NCBI RefSeq assembly: GCF_003568865.1
Contig: NZ_CP031115.1
Coordinates: 1,054,001 to 1,118,000 of the forward strand
DNA from: Rubrobacter indicoceani
Lineage (GTDB): Bacteria > Actinomycetota > Rubrobacteria > Rubrobacterales > Rubrobacteraceae
Direction of reading: 5' to 3'
DNA: 64,000 nt
A program made the translations under genes and the position numbers. The notes under the pieces were generated by a model. The model did no database searches. It worked only from the letters and a program-made list of their open reading frames with translations, and had not been told where the DNA came from. The stretch's first letter is position 1, and every line of letters begins with the position of its first letter. Shown one piece after another: positions 47,888 to 57,559 of this stretch.

Positions 47888-48919
47888 TTGAAGCCGCTTC
47901 TCAACACGCTCTATGTTCAGGCCCAGGGGTCGTATCTCCGCCTCGACCACGAGACGCTCAAGCTGGAGGTCGAGCGCAAGCTGGTCGGGCAGGTCCCGTT
48001 GCAGCACATCGGGGGGATGGTCGTCTTCGGGAACGTGATGGTCAGCCCGTTTCTGATGCACCGCTTCGGAGACGACGGACGCAGCCTCGTCTGGATGTCT
48101 CAGGCCGGACGCTTCAAGTGCCGCCTCTCCGGCCCCGTCACGGGAAACGTGCTTCTCAGAAAAGCTCAGTACACCGCTCAGTCCGAGCCGACGGCGGCTT
48201 TCCACATCGCCCGCAACATCGTCGCCGGAAAAGTCAAAAACAGCCGCACGGTCGTACAGCGGGCCGCCCGCGAAGCAGAAGATGCTGCGGATAGAGTCGC
48301 TCTTGAAGAGGCTTCGACCTTTCTTGCGGCTTCACTTCGGGCTGCGGGACGGGCGCGGAGTCTGGATGAGGTTCGCGGCGTCGAAGGCCGGGCCGGGCGG
48401 GTGTACTTCGAGGTCTTCGGGCGGATGGTTCGGATGAACAGGGATGCGTTCGTTTTCAACGGAAGGAACCGGAGGCCGCCGAGGGACAGGGTAAACGCGC
48501 TGCTCTCGTTTGTTTACGCGCTGGTTCGGGGGGACTGCGTAGCTGCGTGCGAAGGGGTCGGTCTCGACCCGCAGTTCGGATATCTTCACGCGCTCCGTTC
48601 GGGAAGGCCGTCGCTCGCGCTCGACCTGATGGAGGAGCTGCGCCCGGTAATAGCGGACAGGCTCGTGCTGTCTCTTATAAACCGTCAGCAGCTCTCAGGC
48701 CGTGATTTCGAACCGCGTCCCGGTGGCTCCGTCAACCTCACCGAACCCGGCAGAAAGACCGTTCTTGCGGCTTACCAGAGCCGCAAACAGAAGGAGACAA
48801 CTCACCCGGTAATCGGGCAGTCGGTTCCGCTCGGCCTCGTTCCACATCTGCAGGCCCGGCTTCTTGCCCGTCATCTGCGTGGTGATTCTGCAGCGTACTT
48901 ACCCTTCACCCCGAAATGA
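47888..48919 (+). CDS. cas1: Cas1, spacer integrase
   Basis: 343 residues, type I-C Cas1. Metal-dependent integrase. Family start KPLLNTLYVQAQGSYLRLD. Catalytic residues lie in VEGRAGRVYFEVF (Glu), FGYLHALRSGRPSLALDL (His) and the following EELRP acidic region. The frame is open from 47786, but that overlaps cas4; TTG at 47888 gives the standard N terminus. 11 bases after cas4. Confidence 0.95.
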   Translation: MKPLLNTLYVQAQGSYLRLDHETLKLEVERKLVGQVPLQHIGGMVVFGNVMVSPFLMHRFGDDGRSLVWMSQAGRFKCRLSGPVTGNVLLRKAQYTAQSEPTAAFHIARNIVAGKVKNSRTVVQRAAREAEDAADRVALEEASTFLAASLRAAGRARSLDEVRGVEGRAGRVYFEVFGRMVRMNRDAFVFNGRNRRPPRDRVNALLSFVYALVRGDCVAACEGVGLDPQFGYLHALRSGRPSLALDLMEELRPVIADRLVLSLINRQQLSGRDFEPRPGGSVNLTEPGRKTVLAAYQSRKQKETTHPVIGQSVPLGLVPHLQARLLARHLRGDSAAYLPFTPK

Positions 48920-48929
48920 GGAGGCGAGC

Positions 48930-49220
48930 TTGTACATCCTTGTAACCTACGACGTGAACACCGAGACAAAGGCCGGACGCCGCCGTCTGCGTCAGGTCGC
49001 AGTAATCTGCAAGGACTTCGGACAGAGAGTACAGTTCTCCGTCTTTGAGTGCCAGGTCGAACCCGCCCGCTACGAAGAAATGAAACACCGGCTCACAAAG
49101 ACCATGAACCCCGACGAAGACAGCCTCCGCATCTACCGCCTCCCCGGACAAAGAGAACAGCACATAGAGACCTATGGCGTGGACCGTTATGTATCCTTTG
49201 AAGAGCCACTGATCTTCTAA
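48930..49220 (+). CDS. cas2: Cas2, adaptation scaffold
   Basis: 96 residues from TTG 48930 (after GAGGAGGCGAG). Ferredoxin-like dimer bridging two Cas1 dimers. Family marks: YILVTYDVNTETKAGRRRL, VAVICKDFGQRVQFSVFEC, LRIYRLPGQREQHIETYG. The cas operon ends here, 202 bases before the first repeat. Confidence 0.96.
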   Translation: MYILVTYDVNTETKAGRRRLRQVAVICKDFGQRVQFSVFECQVEPARYEEMKHRLTKTMNPDEDSLRIYRLPGQREQHIETYGVDRYVSFEEPLIF

Positions 49221-49422
49221 GCGGAACGCACCGAGAAACCCCACCGCGCGAACCCCGAGCGATGCCGAAATCCCCCGGAGGTTCGCGCAACGACGAAAGC
49301 CCTGCAAAACCGGGTAACAGGGGCACCATCCCAGCGGACCACCCCAACCACCGCGACCGCGCACGCCGGACCCGCGCAAAACCCCTCTGAAAATCTATAG
49401 ATAAAAGACATACACTCGAGCG
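49221..49422 (+). promoter_or_regulatory. CRISPR leader
   Basis: Non-coding 202 bases between cas2 and the first repeat. The last 40 bases are clearly A/T-richer than the surroundings (AAAATCTATAGATAAAAGAC). A TACACT at 49411-49416 could be a -10, with CTGAAA 18 bases upstream. The leader position is set by the degenerate final repeat at the far end and by the ATTGGAAC-type 3' end of the repeat. Confidence 0.75.
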
Positions 49423-52400
49423 GTTGCACCCGGCTTCCGAGCCGGGTGAGGATTGGAACAACGCCGAGGTGCTGAGGCGGGAGAGGGAGCGTCGTTGCAC
49501 CCGGCTTCCGAGCCGGGTGAGGATTGGAACGGGATGCCGTCGTTGTCCTGATCCGGGTCGTCGCGTTGCACCCGGCTTCCGAGCCGGGTGAGGATTGGAA
49601 CGTAGAGAAGGTCGGAGCGAACCTGAACGAGCGCGGTTGGGTTGCACCCGGCTTCCGAGCCGGGTGAGGATTGGAACCATTACATGGGCGGCATGACAAA
49701 ACCCGTCGCGTGTTGCACCCGGCTTCCGAGCCGGGTGAGGATTGGAACGGGATGCCGTCGCCGTCCGGGTCAGCGTCCGGGTCGTTGCACCCGGCTTCCG
49801 AGCCGGGTGAGGATTGGAACACCAGGGGGAACATCTGGACTATCGATTGTCGTCGGGTTGCACCCGGCTTCCGAGCCGGGTGAGGATTGGAACCCGCTCA
49901 AGGCTGAGGACCAGGGGCTCTTGGTTTTCGAGTTGCACCCGGCTTCCGAGCCGGGTGAGGATTGGAACTGAGCTCCCCAAGAGCCAGTATCGACCGTTGG
50001 TGGTTGCACCCGGCTTCCGAGCCGGGTGAGGATTGGAACGGGATACCGTCGCCGTCCTGATCCGGGTCGTCGCGGGTTGCACCCGGCTTCCGAGCCGGGT
50101 GAGGATTGGAACCGTTCGTGTAGAAACCTGCCTTTGTGGTGTTCCGGAGTTGCACCCGGCTTCCGAGCCGGGTGAGGATTGGAACTCTCGGCAGGGAGTC
50201 TTTCAACGCTCCCAAATGACGTTGCACCCGGCTTCCGAGCCGGGTGAGGATTGGAACACGTCGGCTGCGGTAAATCCACCGTCTTCTATCGGGTTGCACC
50301 CGGCTTCCGAGCCGGGTGAGGATTGGAACCCCAAATCACTCCTGACGTGCGTTCCGGGTTTTGGTTGCACCCGGCTTCCGAGCCGGGTGAGGATTGGAAC
50401 ACGTTGATTGAGGAACACCGGGATCGCAATGGCGGCGGTTGCACCCGGCTTCCGAGCCGGGTGAGGATTGGAACACCTCCCTTCCGTCACGGTCGAAGGT
50501 GGTTTGAAGGCGTTGCACCCGGCTTCCGAGCCGGGTGAGGATTGGAACCGAGAGGTGGAGTAGGAAAGATGGGGACTCGCCGCCCTGTTGCACCCGGCTT
50601 CCGAGCCGGGTGAGGATTGGAACCAAAGGGTGTCGAGGCCCTCGCCGCCGGAGTCCTTGTTGCACCCGGCTTCCGAGCCGGGTGAGGATTGGAACCGGTA
50701 CGGGAAACTGGGACGGCGGCGGGAACGTCGTTGCACCCGGCTTCCGAGCCGGGTGAGGATTGGAACGTAGTCTTCGGGCTTATATCCGGCTCGCTTACGG
50801 GTTGCACCCGGCTTCCGAGCCGGGTGAGGATTGGAACTCATTGGTTTGGTTGCCGGATACCCTGTCCGGCGGGGGGTTGCACCCGGCTTCCGAGCCGGGT
50901 GAGGATTGGAACATCAAGCCCGAGTACGTCGCGAAGATACGAACCGAGTTGCACCCGGCTTCCGAGCCGGGTGAGGATTGGAACCTCTGAACCTGCGCGA
51001 GAAGCTCGGAGACGCGTTGTTGCACCCGGCTTCCGAGCCGGGTGAGGATTGGAACGATAAAACTTTCGGTCGGCCTGCCGATACCTCCAGGAGGTTGCAC
51101 CCGGCTTCCGAGCCGGGTGAGGATTGGAACGTCAGCTTGATACTGAGCGTCTAGCGCGCCGTGGCGTTGCACCCGGCTTCCGAGCCGGGTGAGGATTGGA
51201 ACACGTGAACGAACGGCACGAAGTCGAAGCCCGTATAGTTGCACCCGGCTTCCGAGCCGGGTGAGGATTGGAACATTTCCTCGCACGGAAATATAGGCGG
51301 AGGTAGTAGTTGCACCCGGCTTCCGAGCCGGGTGAGGATTGGAACACGTCGCGACCGGAACGAGGGGCTTGAGGGGATGCGTTGCACCCGGCTTCCGAGC
51401 CGGGTGAGGATTGGAACGGCCTCCATCTCGCCATGCCGGAGCGCGTCGTACAGTTGCACCCGGCTTCCGAGCCGGGTGAGGATTGGAACTACTTTATTTC
51501 TAGCTTCCGACCAGTCCCTAGTGGGCGTTGCACCCGGCTTCCGAGCCGGGTGAGGATTGGAACATGCGCGCCCGTCCGCAGGCGCGTGGTGCGATTAGGT
51601 TGCACCCGGCTTCCGAGCCGGGTGAGGATTGGAACGGTCGGACGCGCCGCTCAGGGCATGGATTCGGGGCGTTGCACCCGGCTTCCGAGCCGGGTGAGGA
51701 TTGGAACACACCGCTTCTAGGCGCACTGGCCTCCGTCGGTTCGCGTTGCACCCGGCTTCCGAGCCGGGTGAGGATTGGAACATCAACATCCGCGACTGGA
51801 TGACCGGAACAATCGAGGTTGCACCCGGCTTCCGAGCCGGGTGAGGATTGGAACAAGCCACGCTTCGCGTTGTTCCGTTGAGAGTGAGACAGTTGCACCC
51901 GGCTTCCGAGCCGGGTGAGGATTGGAACGTGACGCCGGGTTCGTACTTGATAGTAGAAGACACGAAGTTGCACCCGGCTTCCGAGCCGGGTGAGGATTGG
52001 AACTCGATATTGCCGACCCGAGCGTTGCCGGGGAATGGTTGCACCCGGCTTCCGAGCCGGGTGAGGATTGGAACACCGACCAGCAGCCGCACCACAGGAA
52101 CTCGTGGCAGGTTGCACCCGGCTTCCGAGCCGGGTGAGGATTGGAACATCATAAGCGGTGAGGGTTACGTTGCCCCTCCGGGGTTGCACCCGGCTTCCGA
52201 GCCGGGTGAGGATTGGAACACCGACAGGCGCGAGTGGGAGTTCTGTCCGACCTGGTTGCACCCGGCTTCCGAGCCGGGTGAGGATTGGAACTAGTTGTCA
52301 CGATTTCTCCTTATCTCGTCCCGTTGGTTGCACCCGGCTTCCGAGCCGGGTGAGGATTGGAACTGACCGTTCTGGCGGATGCCTTGCGTTTACCGCGCTC

Positions 52401-54466
52401 GTTGCACCCGGCTTCCGAGCCGGGTGAGGATTGGAACTATGAAAACCTCGTCGGGTGCCGCGTCGTCCATGTGGTTGCACCCGGCTTCCGAGCCGGGTGA
52501 GGATTGGAACGAGAAGAGGCGAGCGGCGATAAATCACCGACTCGCGGGTTGCACCCGGCTTCCGAGCCGGGTGAGGATTGGAACAACGGTTCCAGAGAGG
52601 GCGGCGACAGGGCGATACGGTTGCACCCGGCTTCCGAGCCGGGTGAGGATTGGAACCGGTATCCATTTCGCAGCGTACGCGTGCCAGGCATCCGGTTGCA
52701 CCCGGCTTCCGAGCCGGGTGAGGATTGGAACAAGCTGACAGAGGGAACCCAGGAGAACCTGAATGGTTGCACCCGGCTTCCGAGCCGGGTGAGGATTGGA
52801 ACACGCCCGCGTCAACTTGGGAGCCGAAGATCAGGAAGTTGCACCCGGCTTCCGAGCCGGGTGAGGATTGGAACGTTGACCGTTGACTGCATGCACGAGT
52901 CGCCCTCGTTGTTGCACCCGGCTTCCGAGCCGGGTGAGGATTGGAACTGCCAGAAGTGCCGGTGCACCTTCCCCCCTTGTGGTTGCACCCGGCTTCCGAG
53001 CCGGGTGAGGATTGGAACGAGCTTCTCCCGCTCTCCCGTATAGGGGTTTGCAGCGGTTGCACCCGGCTTCCGAGCCGGGTGAGGATTGGAACAGGGATCG
53101 GGAGAGGAGGTTGTCCCCGCGCTCCGGTGTTGCACCCGGCTTCCGAGCCGGGTGAGGATTGGAACTTTGCGAGGGATGCTGCGAGTTCCTTTGTCTCAGA
53201 GCGTTGCACCCGGCTTCCGAGCCGGGTGAGGATTGGAACATCCCCGGCGCACGGCGGACGCGGAAGTCCCGGCCTGTTGCACCCGGCTTCCGAGCCGGGT
53301 GAGGATTGGAACCCCAGGTTGTGGTTCACCGTCCAGACCGTGGCCGGGTTGCACCCGGCTTCCGAGCCGGGTGAGGATTGGAACTGCGACTGGCATGAGC
53401 CTGAGAAGGTCATGGAAGACGTTGCACCCGGCTTCCGAGCCGGGTGAGGATTGGAACCTGCTAGGCTTCAAACCCACCACGGCTCTATCTAGTTGCACCC
53501 GGCTTCCGAGCCGGGTGAGGATTGGAACGAGTCCGTAATCAGAACGTCCGGCTCTACCTGCGCCCGTTGCACCCGGCTTCCGAGCCGGGTGAGGATTGGA
53601 ACCGAAGCGTCGCCCCGCCGCTCGGGGCAAACAAACGTTGCACCCGGCTTCCGAGCCGGGTGAGGATTGGAACCTTGCCGCATCGCCCGGAGCCTGACCC
53701 CAGCGGTAGTTGCACCCGGCTTCCGAGCCGGGTGAGGATTGGAACACAGGCTCTTTGGAGCCGAGGCGGAACCGATCGGAGTTGCACCCGGCTTCCGAGC
53801 CGGGTGAGGATTGGAACTCTTCAAAGAGGCTTCCGTCTATATCGGCCTGTACGGTTGCACCCGGCTTCCGAGCCGGGTGAGGATTGGAACGGAGTGCCGG
53901 TGGTGGTATCCAACTCCGTAAGGGCGTTGCACCCGGCTTCCGAGCCGGGTGAGGATTGGAACCGGGCGTGTTAGGCGACCAGGGCGGCGATGCGGGGTTG
54001 CACCCGGCTTCCGAGCCGGGTGAGGATTGGAACATCACCGGAAATAAACGGTTCGTTGCTGGTGGTGGTTGCACACGGCTTCCGAGCCGGGTGAGGATTG
54101 GAACACCGTGCGCGGAAAGGAGATGCGGATTATCTGATCGTTGCACCCGGCTTCCGAGCCGGGTGAGGATTGGAACATAGCCCGCGTCGAGGCTGTGATG
54201 CCGAGCTGGAACGTTGCACCCGGCTTCCGAGCCGGGTGAGGATTGGAACCTTGAGCATCCACTCGACCGCACGGTCAGCAGCCTTGTTGCACCCGGCTTC
54301 CGAGCCGGGTGAGGATTGGAACATCAAGACCGAAGGGGGCTACTACGTGAGCCCCGGTTGCACCCGGCTTCCGAGCCGGGTGAGGATTGGAACACTAACC
54401 TCTCGCCCGCAGAAACAGCAATCCACGTCGTTGCACCCGGCTTCCGAGCCGGGTGAGGATTGGAAG
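49423..54466 (+). CRISPR. Type I-C CRISPR array, 70 repeats of 37 nt, 69 spacers
   Basis: Repeats start at 49423, 49494, 49565 and so on to 54430, by hand count. The repeat is GTTG, a perfect palindromic stem CACCCGGC-TTCCGA-GCCGGGTG, then AGGATTGGAAC; spacers are 34-39 nt. Cutting at the stem base would leave an 11-nt 5' handle, as expected for Cas5c processing. All repeats look identical except number 65 (54068, C to A at repeat position 8) and the last (final C replaced by G). Both sit at the distal end, so transcription and growth run from the left. Spacers 2, 5 and 9 are related to each other. No stop codon of the next gene is separated from the array: it ends 2 bp before a convergent CDS. 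Confidence 0.98.
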
Positions 54467-54468
54467 GC

Positions 54469-55131
54469 CTATAGGGGCTGCGTTTCACACTCGCGGTTGA
54501 CATAGCCGCTGCGGAAGGGCTTTACTTCGCCTGTTTCCGGGCTGTAGGCGTGTCGCCAGATGCAGCCGGTGTCGCCGGCGAGCAGGTGGATGGAGACCGA
54601 TGATCCCTGCGAGGTCGTGCGGACGCGGTGTATGTCGTCCTCCGGCGGGATGAGGGGGTAGAAGTCTCCCCGGCTTATCTCCCTCGTGAGCGTCACCGAG
54701 AGTGCTTCGCGCTCCGAGACGGGGCTTGCGTTATCGGTGCGGGCGTAGACGGTCTCGGCCTGTTCTCCTGCGTAGAGCCCGATCAGGCCCCACGCGAGGT
54801 GGTCGTGGACGGGGGTCTCCGAGCCGGGCGGCACGACAAGCGAGAAAAGAGAGAGGTCACCGTCCTCGCCGGTCCCGGAGCGAAAGATCAGGTACTGACC
54901 GATGCTGCCGCCCATCCCGCTCTCCGGCGCGGGCGACCGGAATTCCTGCGGGAGCCAGGCTTTGTCTTCGAGGAGCCGGGCAAAGGCGGGTTTTATCCGC
55001 CCGATGGCCGCCGCCGGGCTTTCGGCGGCGGCCATCTCACCCCGCACCCCGGCAATGAAGTCCCGCACGACCGGGGTGTCGAGAAGGTATTCGTCGCGTT
55101 CCGGGGAGGGTTCGTGGAGGCCGACGCACAT
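54469..55131 (-). CDS. Cupin, cysteine-dioxygenase-like
   Basis: 220 residues. Cupin fold related to the cysteine dioxygenase/predicted metal-dependent group: LFSLVVPPGSETPVHDHLAW carries the HxH metal ligands, LIGLYAGEQAETVY follows, and DIHRVRTTSQGSSVSIHLLA supplies the third His. GCIWRHAYSPETGEV ends the domain. It may oxidise a thiol or related small molecule; substrate unknown. Its ATG overlaps the stop of the lipocalin-like gene, and its stop lies 2 bp from the CRISPR array. Confidence 0.82.
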   Translation of the reverse strand: MCVGLHEPSPERDEYLLDTPVVRDFIAGVRGEMAAAESPAAAIGRIKPAFARLLEDKAWLPQEFRSPAPESGMGGSIGQYLIFRSGTGEDGDLSLFSLVVPPGSETPVHDHLAWGLIGLYAGEQAETVYARTDNASPVSEREALSVTLTREISRGDFYPLIPPEDDIHRVRTTSQGSSVSIHLLAGDTGCIWRHAYSPETGEVKPFRSGYVNRECETQPL

Positions 55132-55568
55132 CAGACGCCCGCCCTTTCCCAGACCAGAACGACCCTCCCCGGCGACCTGTCGTCCGCCGGGTGGGTCGAG
55201 AGGGTGAGGGCTCGCCGCGAATCGTCGAAGGCGTAGTAGCGGGTCTGGTCCCCGCCGGTCCAGTTCGGGATCAGGCTCGTCGTGACGTGGTGGATGACCT
55301 TTGTCTCGCTCGCCACCTCGAACGGCCCGGCGTAGGCGAGGTATGACCGGAGGGCCTCTCCCTGCTCTTCGGGGCTTGCGGAACCGTAGGCGTCGGATGG
55401 GAATCCGGGCCGACCGGAGCGCATGATGTTCGCGCTCATGTAGCCGTCCGGGGTGTACATGATGATGCCGACGGGGTTCTGACCGTAGGGCTGCGAAACC
55501 TCCCCGTCCGCCCCGAACCTCCTCATCGAGCGGAGGTTCCACGCCCCCGTAAAACGAGCTGTATCCAC
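55131..55568 (-). CDS. Lipocalin-like domain protein
   Basis: 145 residues. Matches the lipocalin-like family often found beside biosynthetic genes: FTGAWNLRSMRRFGADGEV, PVGIIMYTPDGYMSANIM, YLAYAGPFEVASETKVIHHV and NWTGGDQTRYYAFD. No signal peptide is visible. GTG start at 55568 after AGAAGGGG; the frame is open further upstream but without family character. Probably binds a small hydrophobic ligand (inference). It overlaps the cupin start. Confidence 0.8.
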   Translation of the reverse strand: MDTARFTGAWNLRSMRRFGADGEVSQPYGQNPVGIIMYTPDGYMSANIMRSGRPGFPSDAYGSASPEEQGEALRSYLAYAGPFEVASETKVIHHVTTSLIPNWTGGDQTRYYAFDDSRRALTLSTHPADDRSPGRVVLVWERAGV

Positions 55569-55609
55569 GAAAACCCCTTCTTTAAAAAGCCGGACCTTAC
55601 AGCGAAACC

Positions 55610-56353
55610 TTACCCGCCCGCGGGGATAGCATGCTCCTCCAGCCGCCCGTACAGCTCCAGACACTCAAGGAGCAGCGGCTCCAGCCGCTTCGGGACCGGA
55701 GGCGGTCTCTTCCGGGGGGCGGCGAACCCGGTCGAGGCGTGGACGTTTCTATACCAGTACTTTGCCCAGATGCCGTCCTCCGGTTTCGGACCAGCGGGCC
55801 ACGACAGCATCTCCCCGTAGAACGGGAGGCCGAGGCGACAACAGAGCCCCGAGAGAACCGCCCGCGGGTCTCGGAGCAGCGTCGCGGAGTCAAGGACGAT
55901 CGGCGCGTCGCCCGAAGCGAGAAGGTACTCGAGTATCTCCACCTGTTCCAGAAGCCCGGTGTCTCGGAGGACGGGGGTTGGGATCTTCTCTGCGAGCGAC
56001 GGCAGCATCAGGCGCGGATCCCGCACGAGCAGCACGTTCGTTACCTGATCCAGAAAGCTCCTGTCGAGCCCGGCGAGGTGGTGGGCCATGTTCTTGAAGA
56101 AGCGCACGCGGGTCTCGGAGCCGCCGAGGATGGTATCGCGGATCACCGCCTCGGGGCCGGTCTCCATGTCGCCGAGAACCTCCGCCCTGCCGGGGTGATC
56201 GACCCCGGTGAACGCCAGGTAATGGCCGTAGAACGGCTCGTCCACGACGGAGGTGTCCGGACGCTGACGAAAGGAGTACATCAGCGCGGTCGAGACGTTT
56301 CTCGGGCCACTCCACACCGAGAGCCGCAGGGCGTCGCCCGGGAGGTCAGGCAC
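55610..56353 (-). CDS. P-loop sulfotransferase-like protein paired with a class IV aminotransferase
   Basis: 247 residues. The start RLSVWSGPRNVSTALMYSF is the P-loop of the group annotated sulfotransferase-like. NVLLVRDPRLMLPSLAEKI corresponds to the 3'-phosphate site, and the C-terminal half has WPAGPKPEDGIWAKYWY. In plants and some bacteria this domain occurs fused to or next to a branched-chain-aminotransferase-like domain (recollection, not searched), as here: the two genes overlap by eight bases. The true reaction is not established. Confidence 0.78.
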   Translation of the reverse strand: MPDLPGDALRLSVWSGPRNVSTALMYSFRQRPDTSVVDEPFYGHYLAFTGVDHPGRAEVLGDMETGPEAVIRDTILGGSETRVRFFKNMAHHLAGLDRSFLDQVTNVLLVRDPRLMLPSLAEKIPTPVLRDTGLLEQVEILEYLLASGDAPIVLDSATLLRDPRAVLSGLCCRLGLPFYGEMLSWPAGPKPEDGIWAKYWYRNVHASTGFAAPRKRPPPVPKRLEPLLLECLELYGRLEEHAIPAGG

Positions 56354-57284
56354 CGGAGGCCGCCTCCCTCGTCGCCTTGCGGTAGAGGTCGCGGAGCCGC
56401 GCCGTCAACGAGCCCGGCTCGCCGCCCCCGATGGTGCGCCCGTCCACCTGTATTACCGGGGTCAGGCCCCCGAAGGTCCCCGTGACGAACGACTCGTCGG
56501 CGTCGTATACGTCGGTGAGGGAGAAGGGCTTTTCGTAAACGGGGATTCCGTCTGTCCGGCAGAGTTCGATGATGATGCGCCGCGTTATGCCGTTCAGGGA
56601 GTACTGCCCGGTCGAGGTCCAGACCTCGCCGTTCTTCACGATAAAGAAGTTGGTCGCGTTGCAGGTCGCGACGGCCCCGGTCGGGTCGAGCATGAGCGCT
56701 TCATCGGCCCCGGCCTCCAGGGCCTGCAGAAGCGCTATCACCTCGTGCAGCTTGCTGTGGCAGTTCAGCTTCTGATCCAGCGCGTCCGGCGGCGGCCTTC
56801 TGACGCTTGTGGTGAAGAGCCGCACCCCCGCGTTCGTCACGTCCGGGTCGGCCCTTTTGTGCTCCGCGATTATAACGACGTTGGCCCCGCCGACCACGAG
56901 CCTCGGGTCCTGCGACGGCGTCTTCTTGTCGCCCCGCGTGACCATCAGCCGCACGTGAACGCCGTCCGACATGCCGTTTTTCCTGACCGTCTCCCGGAGC
57001 GCGGCTACGACCTCCTCCCGGCTCAGCCCGATGTCTATTTGCGTCGCCTTCGCCGCCTGAAACAGCCGGTCCAGGTGGAGGTCGAGAAAGGCGAACTCGC
57101 CCTCGTGGAGCCTTATGCCCTCCCAGATGCCGTCCCCGACAAGAAACGCCGAGTCGAAAACGGAGATCCTCGCCTCATCCCTGCGGAAGAACTCACCGTT
57201 TATGTAGACGAACACGTCCCGGTTTCGGATGTCCGGGAGCGCTTCGTGCGTACCCCGCGATCTCCCCTCGGACCCCTCGGACAA
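56346..57284 (-). CDS. Class IV aminotransferase (branched-chain/D-amino acid type)
   Basis: 312 residues. Fold-type IV PLP enzyme. The N-terminal pattern is VYINGEFFRRDEARISVFDS; the PLP lysine lies in LNCHSKLHEVIALLQALE; EALMLDPTGAVATCNATNFF and SLNGITRRIIIELC bind the phosphate. It resembles IlvE, but the pairing with a sulfotransferase-like protein suggests a different substrate. TTG start at 57284. The 275 bases upstream, up to the M32 gene, hold no further gene. Confidence 0.87.
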   Translation of the reverse strand: MSEGSEGRSRGTHEALPDIRNRDVFVYINGEFFRRDEARISVFDSAFLVGDGIWEGIRLHEGEFAFLDLHLDRLFQAAKATQIDIGLSREEVVAALRETVRKNGMSDGVHVRLMVTRGDKKTPSQDPRLVVGGANVVIIAEHKRADPDVTNAGVRLFTTSVRRPPPDALDQKLNCHSKLHEVIALLQALEAGADEALMLDPTGAVATCNATNFFIVKNGEVWTSTGQYSLNGITRRIIIELCRTDGIPVYEKPFSLTDVYDADESFVTGTFGGLTPVIQVDGRTIGGGEPGSLTARLRDLYRKATREAASGA

Positions 57285-57559
57285 GTCGTTCCCCCGGTAG
57301 CTCTGTCTGCGCGTTTACCTCGCCAGCGCACCATCATGGAGGTTTCGGAGCGGCGATGCAAGGAGACCTCCGGGCAGCAGGTGTTTCCGGGTATTCGCCG
57401 ACTGGCTCTGTCTGGCCCGTCGGGCTCTCCGAAAGGGGAGCATCGCGTTTGTATGCAGGGTGAGCCGAAACAGACCACCGGGTCCGGCCTGCCGCTCGCC
57501 TGCATCGTCGGGGTGGCGGGGTCCGAAAAACAGACCCGTCCTTCTATCCCCCTGTTGTT

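Noticed and set aside
49460-54429. Self-targeting spacers
   Set aside because: I saw no spacer matching other parts of this window by eye, but this was not an exhaustive comparison, so nothing is claimed.
49430-54505. Dozens of long open frames on both strands across the CRISPR array, with repeated peptides such as LHPASEPGEDWN and FQSSPGSEAGCN
   Set aside because: They are translations of the 37-nt repeat in its open frames; the periodicity matches repeat plus spacer and no ribosome sites or families are present.
40648-57284. Prophage, transposon or integrative-element borders around the CRISPR locus
   Set aside because: No integrase, transposase, terminal inverted repeat or tRNA-end duplication was found, and codon style matches the flanks.
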